Assembly: GCA_004014935.1 (NCBI GenBank)
Contig: CP025321.1
Coordinates: 806,001-870,000, forward strand
Length of the DNA: 64,000 bases
DNA from: Saccharomycopsis malanga
Taxonomy: Eukaryota > Ascomycota > Saccharomycetes > Ascoideales > Saccharomycopsidaceae
Reading direction: 5' to 3'
Within the stretch, counting starts at the first letter, position 1. Each line of letters begins with the position of its first letter. Below, in pieces: positions 41,884 to 51,661 of this stretch. The translations under genes were made by a program, and so were the position numbers. The notes beneath the pieces were generated by a model. It had not been told where the DNA came from. It saw only the letters and a program-made list of their open reading frames with translations, and did not search any database.

Positions 41884-42859
41884 AGTAGTAGTTTGTTTTT
41901 CTAGTCTCTTCATTTTATTTCCTATTTCCACTATTCTTTTTGCCATTTTTATTTTATTTTTACTTATATTTTCACGATTTATTAACCTACGTTTACTCTT
42001 GATATTCACCATTTTCTGAGCTCTTGCTAGTTTGTCATGGGATGTTTTGCTTGCATAAGGCACTCAATAAACATAGATATGTTTTTACAAATGTAATTTG
42101 ATGATTTTTCGGGTGAATTAATCAACCTTTCTTCGTTGGTATTTGTAAGAATAGTGATAAATGAATTGTGAATACCTAGTAAACGTGGAAGAATAAAATC
42201 ACCAGATTATCGTTATTAAATTTATAGTTGTGCATGTTTGTCATGCTTGCAACTGCCTCTCTTAATTGCTTGTTTCGACTGTCATATAGTTGACTGGTAA
42301 TTTTCAATCAAACCCTTATTTATTACATTCCATTATCAAGCCAAACTGCGCTTATCACCTATTGATAAAATTTTAAATACACGATGTATAATCTAGATAT
42401 TCTTACTATGCGGAGAAGGGCCTTTTCCAATGATCAAAATAGCTCAACACCCAAACTCTCAAACAAAGTATTCACAGCCAATTCATGTTATTTTTGACAA
42501 TTTCGCTTTCAACAGCTATCTTTGGAAATTGTAACACTTTCTGATTTTCAATTTGGCTCCGTTGTAGTGTTCAAGAATGCTATTGACCCATTTGTCTCAG
42601 AGGCACCTTGGTACAACTCAGCTAACCATATAGCATAGTACCATGTAAATCATATTAAAAACGTAACAAAAGAACTTGGTATATTACTAGTTGAAAAACG
42701 TGTGCAGTGAAGCCTAGAATAAACAGAGAAAACAAAAAGAATTTAGCGTAGAAACAGACAAAAGCTAAAGGAAAAAGGCAAATAATAAAAAAACAAAAAA
42801 CCTAAACGAACAATAATAAAAATAAAAAACAATAAACCTAAAAAGCTGGTGACAAAAAT
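41884..42859. other. Convergent intergenic region
   Basis: These 976 AT-rich bases carry two gene ends. I see no gene, RNA or repeat beyond A-rich and T-rich runs. Confidence 0.6.
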
Positions 42860-44758
42860 CTAGCTGAGAGTTGACGAGAATGCACGTCTTTCCATGGAGT
42901 TTTTATCCCCACTTTTTCTTTTAAAATTAAATTTACCTGTCTTGCTAAATTTTGGGATCAAATTTGAAGAAGAGTTATATTCCTTATTGTAAATGACACC
43001 CTTTTTATGGTCTACCATGAGCACATCGCTTTCGTTATCGAAGTCGTCAACCTTTTTAGTTTCCTTTTCTGCGTCCAAACTGTTGATAGACTTTTTGTTT
43101 TCGTTGAAATCTTCATTTGGCGTGTCATTAAGGCTCTTTTGGTATTCATCTTGGTCGTAAAAGAGAGTAGCATTTTGGAACTTGTCTTCAATGTCATCCA
43201 ATTCGTGGGTCAACTTATCTGTGCTATTATTTTTGATTCCAAGGCTTTCGTTTGTTTTATTAGGTTGGATGTCAAGGGTTTCACTGGTTTCAGCTTTCAA
43301 GTTTTTCACAGTGGATTTCAAGTATTCCAACTCACTGACCCATTTATATTTGAAGTCATCAAATTTGTCATTGTCAGTATCCTCGGTGGAATTATGATAG
43401 ACATTAGCACTAGGAACAGCGTTTGTGATGATAGGTTCTTCTGGGGTGTTGAAATTAAGTTTATTGTTTTTAGAAGCAAAGTTGAAAATCCCAAAACTTT
43501 TTCCGGCGCTTTTATTTCTCTTCAAATTTGTTGGTCCTTGAACCATAATTTCTGACCCGTTCTCAGGGTTGATAATAACTTTACTAGAGGCAGACTTGGA
43601 GGATTTGCCAGACTTGTAAGACTTGTGGCTGAAAGTGCTCTCGGTCTTGTTATGGCCTTTGTAGTGATGACTTTTCAAGTCATATTTCATTGGAGACGGT
43701 GGGTTGGCATTAGTAATAATGTTATCATCATAAATGATGTTTGAAGGAAACGACCGTAAATCTTCCTCGAAATCAGATTCGTTACCATTAGCCACTTGTT
43801 TTTTTTCAACTGGTTGGTCAAGATCATAATTGTCATTAGTTATATTCTTATTGTCGTCGTCATCATTCAAAAACTGAGCTTGCTTGATTGGTGCTTTATT
43901 TGAGTTTACAGAATCTCTCTTGTTGGCTTGTGCCTTGGTCTTTTTAGCTATGGCCTTTTGCACAATATTACTGTCACTTTCAGTGACACTAGCCGCATCG
44001 TCATCATCATAAAAATCAGCTCTTGGGATAAAGTTACGTTTATAGACATTTTCAAGAGTGTGTGATTTTTGAGAATGATGATTCTTTCTGGTAGGCACAA
44101 GGCTTGCCTTGCGTGGAATAGAGTTTTTAGTAGATTCAGCAGCGATTATTTCATTAAAGTTATCATGAGAAGTAGTGGCAGTTGATGGTGCGGCATCTTG
44201 AACATTGAAGTCGTCTTCGATTCTGCTAACAGATTGATCTGTTGATTTTTCACTTTCGATTATCTGGTCAAGAGAATTGATATGTTGAAGAGCTTCATTT
44301 AATTGGTTGACCAAATTGACATTCTCTTGTTCAAACTCTACAATGTCAAGCTGTGCATTATGTAGCTGATCCTTCAAGAAGATAGATTCTTTTTTCAATC
44401 TGTTGTAATTCTTTTGCAAGGTATGGAACTCTTTGTTTATAAGGTTGATGTGCACATTTTTCTGTTCGATGATATCAATCTTGGCCTCAATCTGGCCTTG
44501 AAGCACTTTCATATCTTCCTTGAGCTCTTTGATTTGAAGATCATGGGACCTTTCAAAGTTGTCAGATAATATACGAGCAGTGTTTTCGATGTTTTTCTTT
44601 TCAAGTATCTGTTTGATAGCCCAGAATATCAACACACCTATCAAAGAGGAGGTTATAATCGGCACCGATACGTAATTCTGCTGAGTATATTCGTTGGTTT
44701 GGCCCATATTTGTCTGCTTCTTGATGAAATATTCTGACCAGCTTGGACCCTTTATCAA
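42860..44758 (-). CDS. Unrecognised membrane-anchored coiled-coil protein (632 aa)
   Basis: I do not recognise the family. A single N-terminal membrane helix (VPIITSSLIGVLIFWAIKQI, about 32-51) precedes a long coiled coil at about 60-175 with regular Leu/Ile/Val spacing (KELKEDMKVLQGQIEAKIDI, LHNAQLDIVEFEQENVNLVN). The remaining ~450 residues are disordered, rich in Asn, Asp, Ser and Lys, with a short helical block near 480-500 (FKYKWVSELEYLKSTVKNLK) and a basic end. The start is the first ATG at 44758; the ATG at 44707 (MGQTNEYTQQ) would be an equally good start, placing the helix nearer the N-terminus. It may be an organelle tether or a cortex protein, by layout only. Confidence 0.78.
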   Translation of the reverse strand: MIKGPSWSEYFIKKQTNMGQTNEYTQQNYVSVPIITSSLIGVLIFWAIKQILEKKNIENTARILSDNFERSHDLQIKELKEDMKVLQGQIEAKIDIIEQKNVHINLINKEFHTLQKNYNRLKKESIFLKDQLHNAQLDIVEFEQENVNLVNQLNEALQHINSLDQIIESEKSTDQSVSRIEDDFNVQDAAPSTATTSHDNFNEIIAAESTKNSIPRKASLVPTRKNHHSQKSHTLENVYKRNFIPRADFYDDDDAASVTESDSNIVQKAIAKKTKAQANKRDSVNSNKAPIKQAQFLNDDDDNKNITNDNYDLDQPVEKKQVANGNESDFEEDLRSFPSNIIYDDNIITNANPPSPMKYDLKSHHYKGHNKTESTFSHKSYKSGKSSKSASSKVIINPENGSEIMVQGPTNLKRNKSAGKSFGIFNFASKNNKLNFNTPEEPIITNAVPSANVYHNSTEDTDNDKFDDFKYKWVSELEYLKSTVKNLKAETSETLDIQPNKTNESLGIKNNSTDKLTHELDDIEDKFQNATLFYDQDEYQKSLNDTPNEDFNENKKSINSLDAEKETKKVDDFDNESDVLMVDHKKGVIYNKEYNSSSNLIPKFSKTGKFNFKRKSGDKNSMERRAFSSTLS

Positions 44759-45476
44759 CTCGAGATTTTATAAAGATTTGAAATGAAGGAAAATTCAAAA
44801 TATCCCTGACAATTAACGTGTGGAAGATTTCCCCTTGGCAGGAAATATTTTTCAAGTGCGCAGCTAATTAGAAACGTTGATATTTCACACTTGCCAAGCG
44901 AGAATAAAATAAAAACAAAACCACCAGCCAAAGAACAACTCTTTGTCAAAATTTTTCCATGAAACTGGTAGTGGAAACAGGTTGTATTTCTCTGGATCAG
45001 CCAAGTATGCTGGTGATTTACTTTCCTGATTAGGCCAGGCCAACTTTTCGATATTAAGCACTTTATGCAGGCGCGCGCATGGCAACGCGCATCCTATTGT
45101 CAAGTCCAACTTTAATGCCACGCTAGAAAAAAGGACGTTTTGGGAAACACCAGAGTTGAATCCAAATGGGTTTACAATGCTACATAATGAAGATTGGCCT
45201 GAAAATAATGAAGGTTGGTGCTGTGGGATTTTCCCTGGCTGTGCAAACAAGAATCAAAACAGTTGGCTGAATATAGCGAACTTGCAAGTTGGATAGCCAG
45301 CCGTATGGTAAACTGATTTTAGGTTAAGATGTCAAACCTTATGTAGAAATGTACAAAGTTTTCACCTGACAAAAGACCGAATAGCAAACCGAAGATTGAT
45401 AGAAAACCTACATAAACTAAGTAAAGCTAAATGTCATAAATGTCCTTAACATGTAGTAATAACAAAAGTAAGTATA
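44759..45476. other. Intergenic region upstream of the coiled-coil gene
   Basis: These 718 bases contain a 121-codon minus-strand frame (44885-45250) with odd composition and no recognisable similarity. I treat it as chance. The promoter of the coiled-coil gene must be here. Confidence 0.5.
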
Positions 45477-46484
45477 TCAACTACAAATAGGGCAGTCTTG
45501 TTTCTTTTCTGGTTCAAAGATTAAACTGTAAGGCTCACTGTCGCCAGCATACTGCATGCAATACTCCAAGTTGGGGTTACAACTTGTTAGGATCTTGAAA
45601 GCTTCATTGACACAGCTAGCAGCAATAATGGCATTGGTGGATGCAATTGCCGGTATGATATTCTTCACAACACCCAACGCAAGAGCACGCGTCACACCTG
45701 CAATGTTGAATTGTCTAGCCCGTTCCAAAGACTTCTCGTAGAGCCAAGTAACATGGTCTGGATTATCATCGTCAAACTTTTCGCCAGGAAACAGTCTGGG
45801 CCATTCGATAAGATTTACATACTCTATACAATGCTCAGGAAGACGCGGGGTGTTGGCAATGGTGCATACAGGATATGTTTTCTCCGAGGGAGCAAGATCC
45901 AAGGTACATTCATAGCAAGCAGTGATCTTGGGGAAAATCACTCGCGATTGTCCTCGGAAACCCTCGGTGCCTCCATCGATTATAGGAATCAATGATTCAT
46001 CTACATTTTCGTCATATAGACTGACTATCACGGAGTTGATCCACCGCCTAGCCCCGAGATTATCCAAGCCAGAAATCACCAAATCAAACTGCTGGTAGAA
46101 TGAAACTGGCTTATCTTGAATCTTACAATAATGCGCTACAACCGACACCCCTTTGATCCGCTTCCGGATAAACTCTGCGGCAACAATAGCCTTGGATTGC
46201 CCTATATCCTTTTCTCTAAACAAAAACTGCCGATTCAAGTTGGATATATCAATTGTATCCATATCTATCACGTGTATCTCTCGGAAACCCGACAATGCCA
46301 AGTTCTTTAGTATTTCACAGCCCAACCCACCAGCTCCCAACACTAGTATCTTCTTCTCGTGTAGCTGGCTCAAGTTGCCGTAACCGCCTTCATACCCTTC
46401 AAACGTAAAGGGGCCAGGATTCACAAGCGCTGGGATTATCGATGCTTCGCTCCTATGCCCCGCCATTTTCTGCCTCTTCAACAT
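45477..46484 (-). CDS. UBA3: NEDD8/Rub1-activating enzyme E1 catalytic subunit
   Basis: Uba3 with Ula1 forms the E1 that adenylates Rub1/NEDD8 and carries it as a thioester for transfer to Ubc12, leading to cullin neddylation. The ATP-binding motif GAGGLGCE is at 50-57, followed by IDMDTIDISNLNRQFLF. The catalytic cysteine is Cys207 in TYPVCTIANTPR. Paired zinc-binding cysteines lie at 190/193 and 331/334. The protein, 335 aa, is slightly longer than S. cerevisiae Uba3 (299), mainly at the N-terminus, where a second ATG (residue 7) is possible. It is divergent from TRP1 with only 245 bases between the starts. Confidence 0.93.
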   Translation of the reverse strand: MLKRQKMAGHRSEASIIPALVNPGPFTFEGYEGGYGNLSQLHEKKILVLGAGGLGCEILKNLALSGFREIHVIDMDTIDISNLNRQFLFREKDIGQSKAIVAAEFIRKRIKGVSVVAHYCKIQDKPVSFYQQFDLVISGLDNLGARRWINSVIVSLYDENVDESLIPIIDGGTEGFRGQSRVIFPKITACYECTLDLAPSEKTYPVCTIANTPRLPEHCIEYVNLIEWPRLFPGEKFDDDNPDHVTWLYEKSLERARQFNIAGVTRALALGVVKNIIPAIASTNAIIAASCVNEAFKILTSCNPNLEYCMQYAGDSEPYSLIFEPEKKQDCPICS

Positions 46485-46671
46485 TTATATAACATATATG
46501 CAATATTCTATGCTCTTCACCACTTTATATCATCGATATCTTTAGTCATTATTGCCTCATCGCCATCTCATAAATTGTTATGTCTATGGTTATGAGGCCC
46601 TGGGGCGAAAAATTCAACAGAGGGGGTGTATTGTGACCCTGGGGCATAATGAGTAAACCTCTTATATCTTG

Positions 46672-46672
<1 letters not shown>

Positions 46673-46702
<30 letters not shown>
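46673..46702. repeat. (TA)n microsatellite in the UBA3-TRP1 promoter
   Basis: About 15 TA dinucleotides end some 28 bases before the TRP1 ATG, so this would form part of the leader or core promoter of TRP1. Confidence 0.9.
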
Positions 46703-46705
<3 letters not shown>

Positions 46706-46729
46706 CATTTTTTGGAGCTATTTCCAGCG

Positions 46730-47476
46730 ATGCTTGTCAAGACTTGTGGTATTCAAACGGTAGAGGCTGCCGAGGTTGCGGTGGCAAATGGAGTGGACTT
46801 GTTAGGCGTCATTTTAGTTCCAAATCGCTCTAGAACGGTTGATTTTTCAGTAGCCAAACAGATTGCCCATTTGGCAAGAAACAAGAGGTTGTCCAAGAAA
46901 ACTAGAGACCAAAGTTTGTTAAATCTTGTAGAATGTAAATCAGCAGAAGACTCAGAATCGTACTATTTAGAAAACCAGAGGATTATTGCTTCCAATGGGC
47001 CGTATTTGGTTGGTGTTTTCCAGAATCAGAGTGTGGAGGAGATTATTAATATAGTACACCAGACAAATATCGACATTGTCCAGCTTCATGGCTCGGAAAA
47101 TAAGTTGGAATACGTTGAAATACTCAAAAATCATGGTATTCCTGTAATCTCGCGCTATTTGGTGGATGATCTAACCAAGACAGATGTCTTGGAAAAGGAA
47201 ATATTAGTTACCAATCATCATTTGTTGGTATTATTAGATAGTGAAAAAGGTGGTGATGGTAAAACCCTCAACTGGGACTCCATCAACCGTTATAACCAAC
47301 AATCAAAGATGAAATTTATCTTGGCAGGTGGATTAAACTGTGAAAATGTGGTTGAGGCTATCACCAGTGTCAAAGGTGTCATTGGCGTAGATGTGAGTAG
47401 TGGTATTGAGACAAACAAAGTGAAAGATCCAAGTAAAATTGAGCAATTTATCAAAAACGTCAGACTTTCAAGTTAA
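46730..47476 (+). CDS. TRP1: Phosphoribosylanthranilate isomerase
   Basis: Catalyses the third dedicated step of tryptophan synthesis, the Amadori rearrangement of N-(5-phosphoribosyl)anthranilate to CdRP. The ATG at 46730 is chosen because it begins MLVKTCGIQT, where KTCGI is the catalytic-Cys strand of the (beta/alpha)8 barrel. Later markers are DLLGVILVPNRSRTV, VGVFQNQS, DIVQLHG, LDSEKGGDGKTLNW (barrel strand 6), ILAGGLNCENV and GVDVSSGIE, the last being the phosphate-binding strand. Length is 248 aa (S. cerevisiae Trp1 is 224). It is a monofunctional enzyme as in other Saccharomycotina. Confidence 0.95.
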   Translation: MLVKTCGIQTVEAAEVAVANGVDLLGVILVPNRSRTVDFSVAKQIAHLARNKRLSKKTRDQSLLNLVECKSAEDSESYYLENQRIIASNGPYLVGVFQNQSVEEIINIVHQTNIDIVQLHGSENKLEYVEILKNHGIPVISRYLVDDLTKTDVLEKEILVTNHHLLVLLDSEKGGDGKTLNWDSINRYNQQSKMKFILAGGLNCENVVEAITSVKGVIGVDVSSGIETNKVKDPSKIEQFIKNVRLSS

Positions 47477-47515
47477 CAGTAGTGCTGTGTGTTGTGTTTA
47501 TACTATAATTATGGC

Positions 47516-47710
47516 CACTGGGCAGGATGGCTCAGTGGTTAGTGCATACTTTTCAACCCATCAAGTAAAAAGGTAGTTCATGAATAAGACATGAACTACC
47601 TTTTTACACATTTACAGTCTTGATTTTACCAAGTCTCTTTAGACATGGCGCGTATACACGAAACTGATATTTACTGGCTCGAAATATATAATACTATTAT
47701 TATAGATGAT
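47516..47710 (+). mobile_element. SINE-like repeat, copy B (head, hairpin, tail)
   Basis: The head CACTGGGCAGGATGGCTCAG with TGGTTAGTGC matches the tRNA-like family start, including an A-box match. The body is mostly replaced by a perfect hairpin at 47565-47607. It then rejoins the family with AAGTCTCTTTAGACATGGCG, CACGAAACTGATATTTACTG and a CTCGAAATATATAATACTAT tail. It begins 40 bases after the TRP1 stop. Confidence 0.78.
47565..47607 (+). terminator. Perfect 18-bp inverted repeat just after TRP1
   Basis: GTAAAAAGGTAGTTCATG (47565-47582), a 7-base loop AATAAGA, then the exact complement CATGAACTACCTTTTTAC (47590-47607). It starts 89 bases after the TRP1 stop, inside SINE-like copy B. It could act as a 3'-end structure, but yeast Pol II terminators do not need hairpins, so the role is open. 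Confidence 0.55.
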
Positions 47711-48025
47711 TATTGAATGTTATTTGAGGTATCGTAAAATTTTACAATATAGTTCCGAGGATTTCCTAACTTGGCTATTTGTATTTATCAAAAAGAAAAA
47801 GATGTGTCATAAAGAGAGCATCGTTGATTTATTCATCCAATTTGAAAGTTGAGAGATTTAAATTTTTGTAAAAAGCTCGAATGTATATTTCAATCAGCAG
47901 TAATATTTCATTGTTTAAGCATATAAAGAGAAAATTGCTGATTCATATCCAATTTCATGCTAAATTACTGAAACAAATGTCAACATTTCGAACCGTGAAT
48001 TTCTTGCAAGAAAAAATGTCATTTC

Positions 48026-48035
48026 TTACAAGCAG
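48026..48035. repeat. Target-site duplication, left copy, of SINE-like copy C
   Basis: TTACAAGCAG here is repeated exactly at 48387-48396; extending by four bases gives one mismatch (GTTT against TTTT). The two copies bracket the element. Confidence 0.75.
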
Positions 48036-48386
48036 GTTTATGATAATATCATATATTTCAGGCCCTGTATATATCAGTTTGGTATATACGTTCTATATCT
48101 AAAGGGACTTTGTAAAGCCCGATCATGTCCGGTCATCATAAGTTTCCTATTTGGTATATTGGAAATCAAGCATTTACTGGCCTATGTCGTGTTTCAGACA
48201 GTTGGGATTGCCTGTGAAGTCAGCATCGCAAGAAGCAGCGAGTAGAAGTGTTCGTGTTGGGAATCAAACTAGTGAGCCTGTTAGGACTTTTCTCGTTCTC
48301 GGAAGTACTAGCCGTTGAACTATCTTGTCAGGACTTTTTTCTCTTCTCTGAAAGCATTGGCTACTAAGCCATTCGGCCCAGTGGGT
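48036..48386 (-). mobile_element. SINE-like repeat, copy C (near full length)
   Basis: On the minus strand it starts CCCACTGGGCCGAATGGCTT. The A-box half of the head is present twice in tandem (about 50-bp units ending GAGAAAA-GTCCTGAC and GAGAAAAGTCCTAACAGG). A degenerate B-box, AGTTTGATTCC, follows. The body words GAACACTTCTACTCGCTG, CAACTGTCTGAAACACGAC, GATGACCGG and AAAGTCCCTTTAGATATAG lead to ACCAAACTGATATATACAGG and the GAAATATATGATATTATCAT tail. It is flanked by a 10-bp direct repeat. This is the best template for the family, about 350 bp. Confidence 0.85.
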
Positions 48387-48396
48387 TTACAAGCAG
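48387..48396. repeat. Target-site duplication, right copy, of SINE-like copy C
   Basis: Exact repeat of the left copy (TTACAAGCAG), directly abutting the head of the element. Confidence 0.75.
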
Positions 48397-48471
48397 TTTT
48401 AGTAGAAAATCATTAATTAGCTAGTATATATTCTACTTAACATCATATATTCAACATTGAATACTCAATAC

Positions 48472-49335
48472 TCAAGCACTAGCACCGGAGATGAAGAACC
48501 ATTTATCAACAGAAGCATCAATCTTAGCATCTGGTTTAGGTTCGGCTGGAGGAACAGCAAAACTAGCTTCAACAGAGTAAGATTCAGTGTTGGTTAAGGT
48601 GGTATTGGTCAAAGCAATGTCCTTAGATTCAGATTTACCACTGATCAATTTGTTCCAATGTTCATTACACTCAGCAATGATTTCCTCAGCGTACTTCTTG
48701 TTCTTACATTCACCAGTGAAGGCAAATTGGTTTTCCGGTTTACCATCTGGAATTTTGTAGATTCTGAACCATTCATTAGTAGCTCTTAACAAGCCTGGCA
48801 AATGTCTTTCGACATCCTCGATATCGTTCAACTTTGGAGCCAATGGGTCGTTAATGTCAATGACAATGACTTTCCAATCAGTTTCGCCTTCATCCAACAA
48901 AGCCATGATACCCAAAACCTTGACTTGTTTGACTTGGCCAGTGTAACCAACAGTTTCACCAATCTCGCAGACATCTAATGGATCGTCGTCACCAGCAGCC
49001 TTGGTTTCTGGGTGGACGTTGCTTGGGTCTTCCCAAGTTTGTGGAAAGGCACCGTAATTGTGAATATAACCATGGTGAGGGAAACAGTTTCTAACAAATC
49101 TCAATTTTCCCTTTTTGGTGTCCTGGATGATTGGGTTCAAGGTTTGCTCCTTGCAAATTTCTTGCTTGGCATTGGTCCATCTTGGAATCTCAACAATCAT
49201 GTTCAAAACCTTCTTGGATTCATCAGCATACAATGGAATGTCGTGGAATGGTGATACAACTTTCCCATCTTTTTCAATATAAACTTTATAGTCCAAGGTG
49301 TTCTTGGCACCAATTTGGTGAACTTGATAAGCCAT
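48472..49335 (-). CDS. IPP1: Cytosolic inorganic pyrophosphatase
   Basis: Hydrolyses pyrophosphate from biosynthetic reactions to phosphate, an essential Mg-dependent reaction in the cytosol. The protein is 287 aa (S. cerevisiae Ipp1 is 287 including Met) and aligns throughout: [45 protein letters not shown], the metal-binding signature [26 protein letters not shown], and the end [10 protein letters not shown] saw no in-frame CTG codon. Codon choice is strongly biased, as expected for a highly expressed gene. Confidence 0.97.
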   Translation of the reverse strand: MAYQVHQIGAKNTLDYKVYIEKDGKVVSPFHDIPLYADESKKVLNMIVEIPRWTNAKQEICKEQTLNPIIQDTKKGKLRFVRNCFPHHGYIHNYGAFPQTWEDPSNVHPETKAAGDDDPLDVCEIGETVGYTGQVKQVKVLGIMALLDEGETDWKVIVIDINDPLAPKLNDIEDVERHLPGLLRATNEWFRIYKIPDGKPENQFAFTGECKNKKYAEEIIAECNEHWNKLISGKSESKDIALTNTTLTNTESYSVEASFAVPPAEPKPDAKIDASVDKWFFISGASA

Positions 49336-49996
49336 TGTGATTCGTATTTAAACTACTCAAAGCGCTACACTAAACAGTTGTCTCTTGTGACAATTCTAAA
49401 CAAGAATCCAAAACACTTGAAAAATCCAACAAATCTCTCTCTCGCCCTTACATTTCCCCCCACTCACGCCGCCCACTGAGAATTTCGGCCACCAGTGCGG
49501 GTTACCCTGACATCACCAAAATATGGGGTGTGTGCACCTTTCAAATTGTCCTAATGGGAGAATAGCGTTCTTATAGGGTACTGGGTTAGGATGTTCTTCT
49601 CTGGTTTTGTCGATATCTTGTTATGATTTATTATGATTTACGACTTTTCGACGTTTTGTATCGTTTTGGAGTTCAGTAAATTGTTTGGAACACAACTGTA
49701 AACTGTATTTATTCAGACTATTTTCTATACTACCCTCAGTTATATTGAATTATTCAATTCAAAGGTAGGTAATTCGTACATTAAACATGGTTTTTCATAG
49801 TCTTTGTATATACTTGAAAAGGAATCTTGGTATTCATTTTACTGATCCATAACAAGTAAGGACAACTAATTATAAATCATTTCATTGCACTGCTCAAGCC
49901 TTAATTACGCCAATTGAGATACCCTAGCTTTATCTCATGAAATCAACTACTCCAGAAGAATTTAACTGGAACTCATGCCAAATTACCATCACATCC
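49336..49996. other. IPP1 promoter and RIO1 3' flank
   Basis: Between two minus-strand genes. A C/T-rich stretch at about 49430-49510 close to the IPP1 start is the only notable feature. Confidence 0.6.
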
Positions 49997-51661
49997 TTAC
50001 TTTTTGCTGGTTTTCTTGATAATCTTTTGCTTGACATGTTTCTTCATCTTAGTCTTTCTCTTTTCTTGTTTCTGTTCTTTCACCTGCTGTTTTCTCAACT
50101 TTTTCTGCTCCTTGTCTTCGTACTTTTTTCCTTTTGGTGGTTTGTTCTTATCAAATATATCATCGTTATCATCGCTATCGCTGTCGCTGTCTTCTCCCTC
50201 TTCAGAATCATTGATATCTGCATTTTCAGACTGTTCTGCGCTGCCTAAACTAACATTAGCATTTGGATCATTTTCAGCAACCAAACTTTTAAAAACATCA
50301 ATCTCTCCTTCATTAAACTTGACAAAATCGCCTTCTTCCAAGGAATTCAAATCTCTCATCAAATACAAACTTCTGAAAATCTCGTCTTGTTTTTCGTCTT
50401 CTTCCGTCTGTTTTAACTGTAAGTGTTCAACAATTTCAGACAAGACGTCTTCATCAAACCTTTTGGAATTGTCAAAATTGAGACCAGTAGCACTTTTGCC
50501 CACGTCTATATAAAAATCTTTGAAAATAACATCAAAATCTTCGGTAACAAACTTGAAAACTTCCTTCTCCATGAAAATAGGAATCTTCTTCTTTCTTGTG
50601 AAATAATCATTGATGTTCTTGATATCCATTCTCAAAAAGTCGAGTGCCATTGGATGCGTTGGTTCAATTGACTGAGAAACATCAATAATGTATATTTTCT
50701 TTTGATACATTATAAGATTATATTCGGAAAGATCTGCATGAATCAACTTACATTTCTGATACATGAGTCTCATGTTGACAATAATCAGCTTGTAAATCTT
50801 GATAATTTCGTCATCGTTTTCGAATTCATAATCCTTGAGTTTTGGAGCTGGCCAGCCCTTTGTTTCCGACTGATCCTCAAGTTGACCGCCAGGCAATGTT
50901 GCCTTTAATACAGTGGGATCGTTTTTTCTGGACAAAAACTCCATCATTAAAATATTCGATTTGAGTTCAAAAGGTTCAGGAACGTTGAATCCATTGGCCT
51001 TGAGCCTTTTCAAATTACGAAACTCTTTTTCCGACCATACTTTGATCAACTTACGTGCATTGATCTTATTACTATTTTTGAAACTCTTGAACCGGAATTC
51101 TCCACTAATATATCTTTCACGATCTTTGAAAACAAGCACCGATGTTTTATATACCTTTATCGCATATTCCTTGCCGGTGGTTTCATTGACTCCGTAATAT
51201 ATGTTGGCTTCTTTTCCTGTACTTAAGCAACCGTCGATTTTCGTGAGCGTTCCGTTCTTGATAAACTTGTTAAGCTGTTTAAATGTCTTTGGATCTATAG
51301 CATTCTCCACTGTTGCACGGTCACTTTTATCTTTTTCAATTCTGGCAGACTTTACTTGAGACGATTCGTCTCTGATCTTGTCTGAATATTTCACTAGAAT
51401 CTCTCCTTGCTCTGATCTTGTCACTTGTGTATGTTCTGCTTTAACTGCTTTGTTAGCAGCATTTCCACTCGGTACATTCGCATGGCTAAAATTTTTTCTT
51501 TGGTTTATATTAATCTTTGGTGAAACCTCATCTTCAAACTCATTCTCATCACTTGATTCTGTATAAGAATCACTTGTATCAGCTTCCCATTCAGGAACAC
51601 CATCGCGGTCTTTAATCTGCAACTTTTCCAATCCTTTCTCCATATTTGGCGTGTTATACAT
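49997..51661 (-). CDS. RIO1: Atypical serine kinase Rio1
   Basis: Rio1 is a RIO-family ATPase/kinase needed for the last steps of 40S ribosomal subunit maturation (20S pre-rRNA cleavage, release of trans-acting factors). The RIO signatures are in order: nucleotide loop STGKEANIYYG, AIKVYKTSVLVFKDRERYI, EKEFRNLKRL, MMEFLSRK hinge, catalytic loop HADLSEYNL and metal-binding IDVSQSIE. The C-terminus is acidic (DSEEGEDSDSDSDDNDD) and then Lys-rich, as in other fungal Rio1. The start at 51661 (MYNTPNMEKG) is preferred; the frame extends to 51745 but the extra 28 residues are hydrophobic and unlike the family. MEKGLEKLQI (51643) is also possible. Length 554 aa against 484 in S. cerevisiae. Confidence 0.93.
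   Translation of the reverse strand: MYNTPNMEKGLEKLQIKDRDGVPEWEADTSDSYTESSDENEFEDEVSPKININQRKNFSHANVPSGNAANKAVKAEHTQVTRSEQGEILVKYSDKIRDESSQVKSARIEKDKSDRATVENAIDPKTFKQLNKFIKNGTLTKIDGCLSTGKEANIYYGVNETTGKEYAIKVYKTSVLVFKDRERYISGEFRFKSFKNSNKINARKLIKVWSEKEFRNLKRLKANGFNVPEPFELKSNILMMEFLSRKNDPTVLKATLPGGQLEDQSETKGWPAPKLKDYEFENDDEIIKIYKLIIVNMRLMYQKCKLIHADLSEYNLIMYQKKIYIIDVSQSIEPTHPMALDFLRMDIKNINDYFTRKKKIPIFMEKEVFKFVTEDFDVIFKDFYIDVGKSATGLNFDNSKRFDEDVLSEIVEHLQLKQTEEDEKQDEIFRSLYLMRDLNSLEEGDFVKFNEGEIDVFKSLVAENDPNANVSLGSAEQSENADINDSEEGEDSDSDSDDNDDIFDKNKPPKGKKYEDKEQKKLRKQQVKEQKQEKRKTKMKKHVKQKIIKKTSKK

Larger units (their letters stand above)
47477..48471. other. Convergent intergenic region with two SINE-like copies
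   Basis: TRP1 (+) and IPP1 (-) converge on these 995 bases. Copy B (+) and copy C (-) of the SINE-like family lie tail to tail, about 325 bases apart. Confidence 0.7.

Noticed and set aside
44885-45250. 121-codon minus-strand reading frame between UBA3 and the coiled-coil gene
   Set aside because: Odd composition rich in Cys, Trp and Phe, no recognisable similarity, and it covers the only available promoter space.
49937-50513. Hydrophobic plus-strand reading frames opposite the RIO1 3' end
   Set aside because: They are antisense shadows of the Lys/Glu-rich RIO1 tail.
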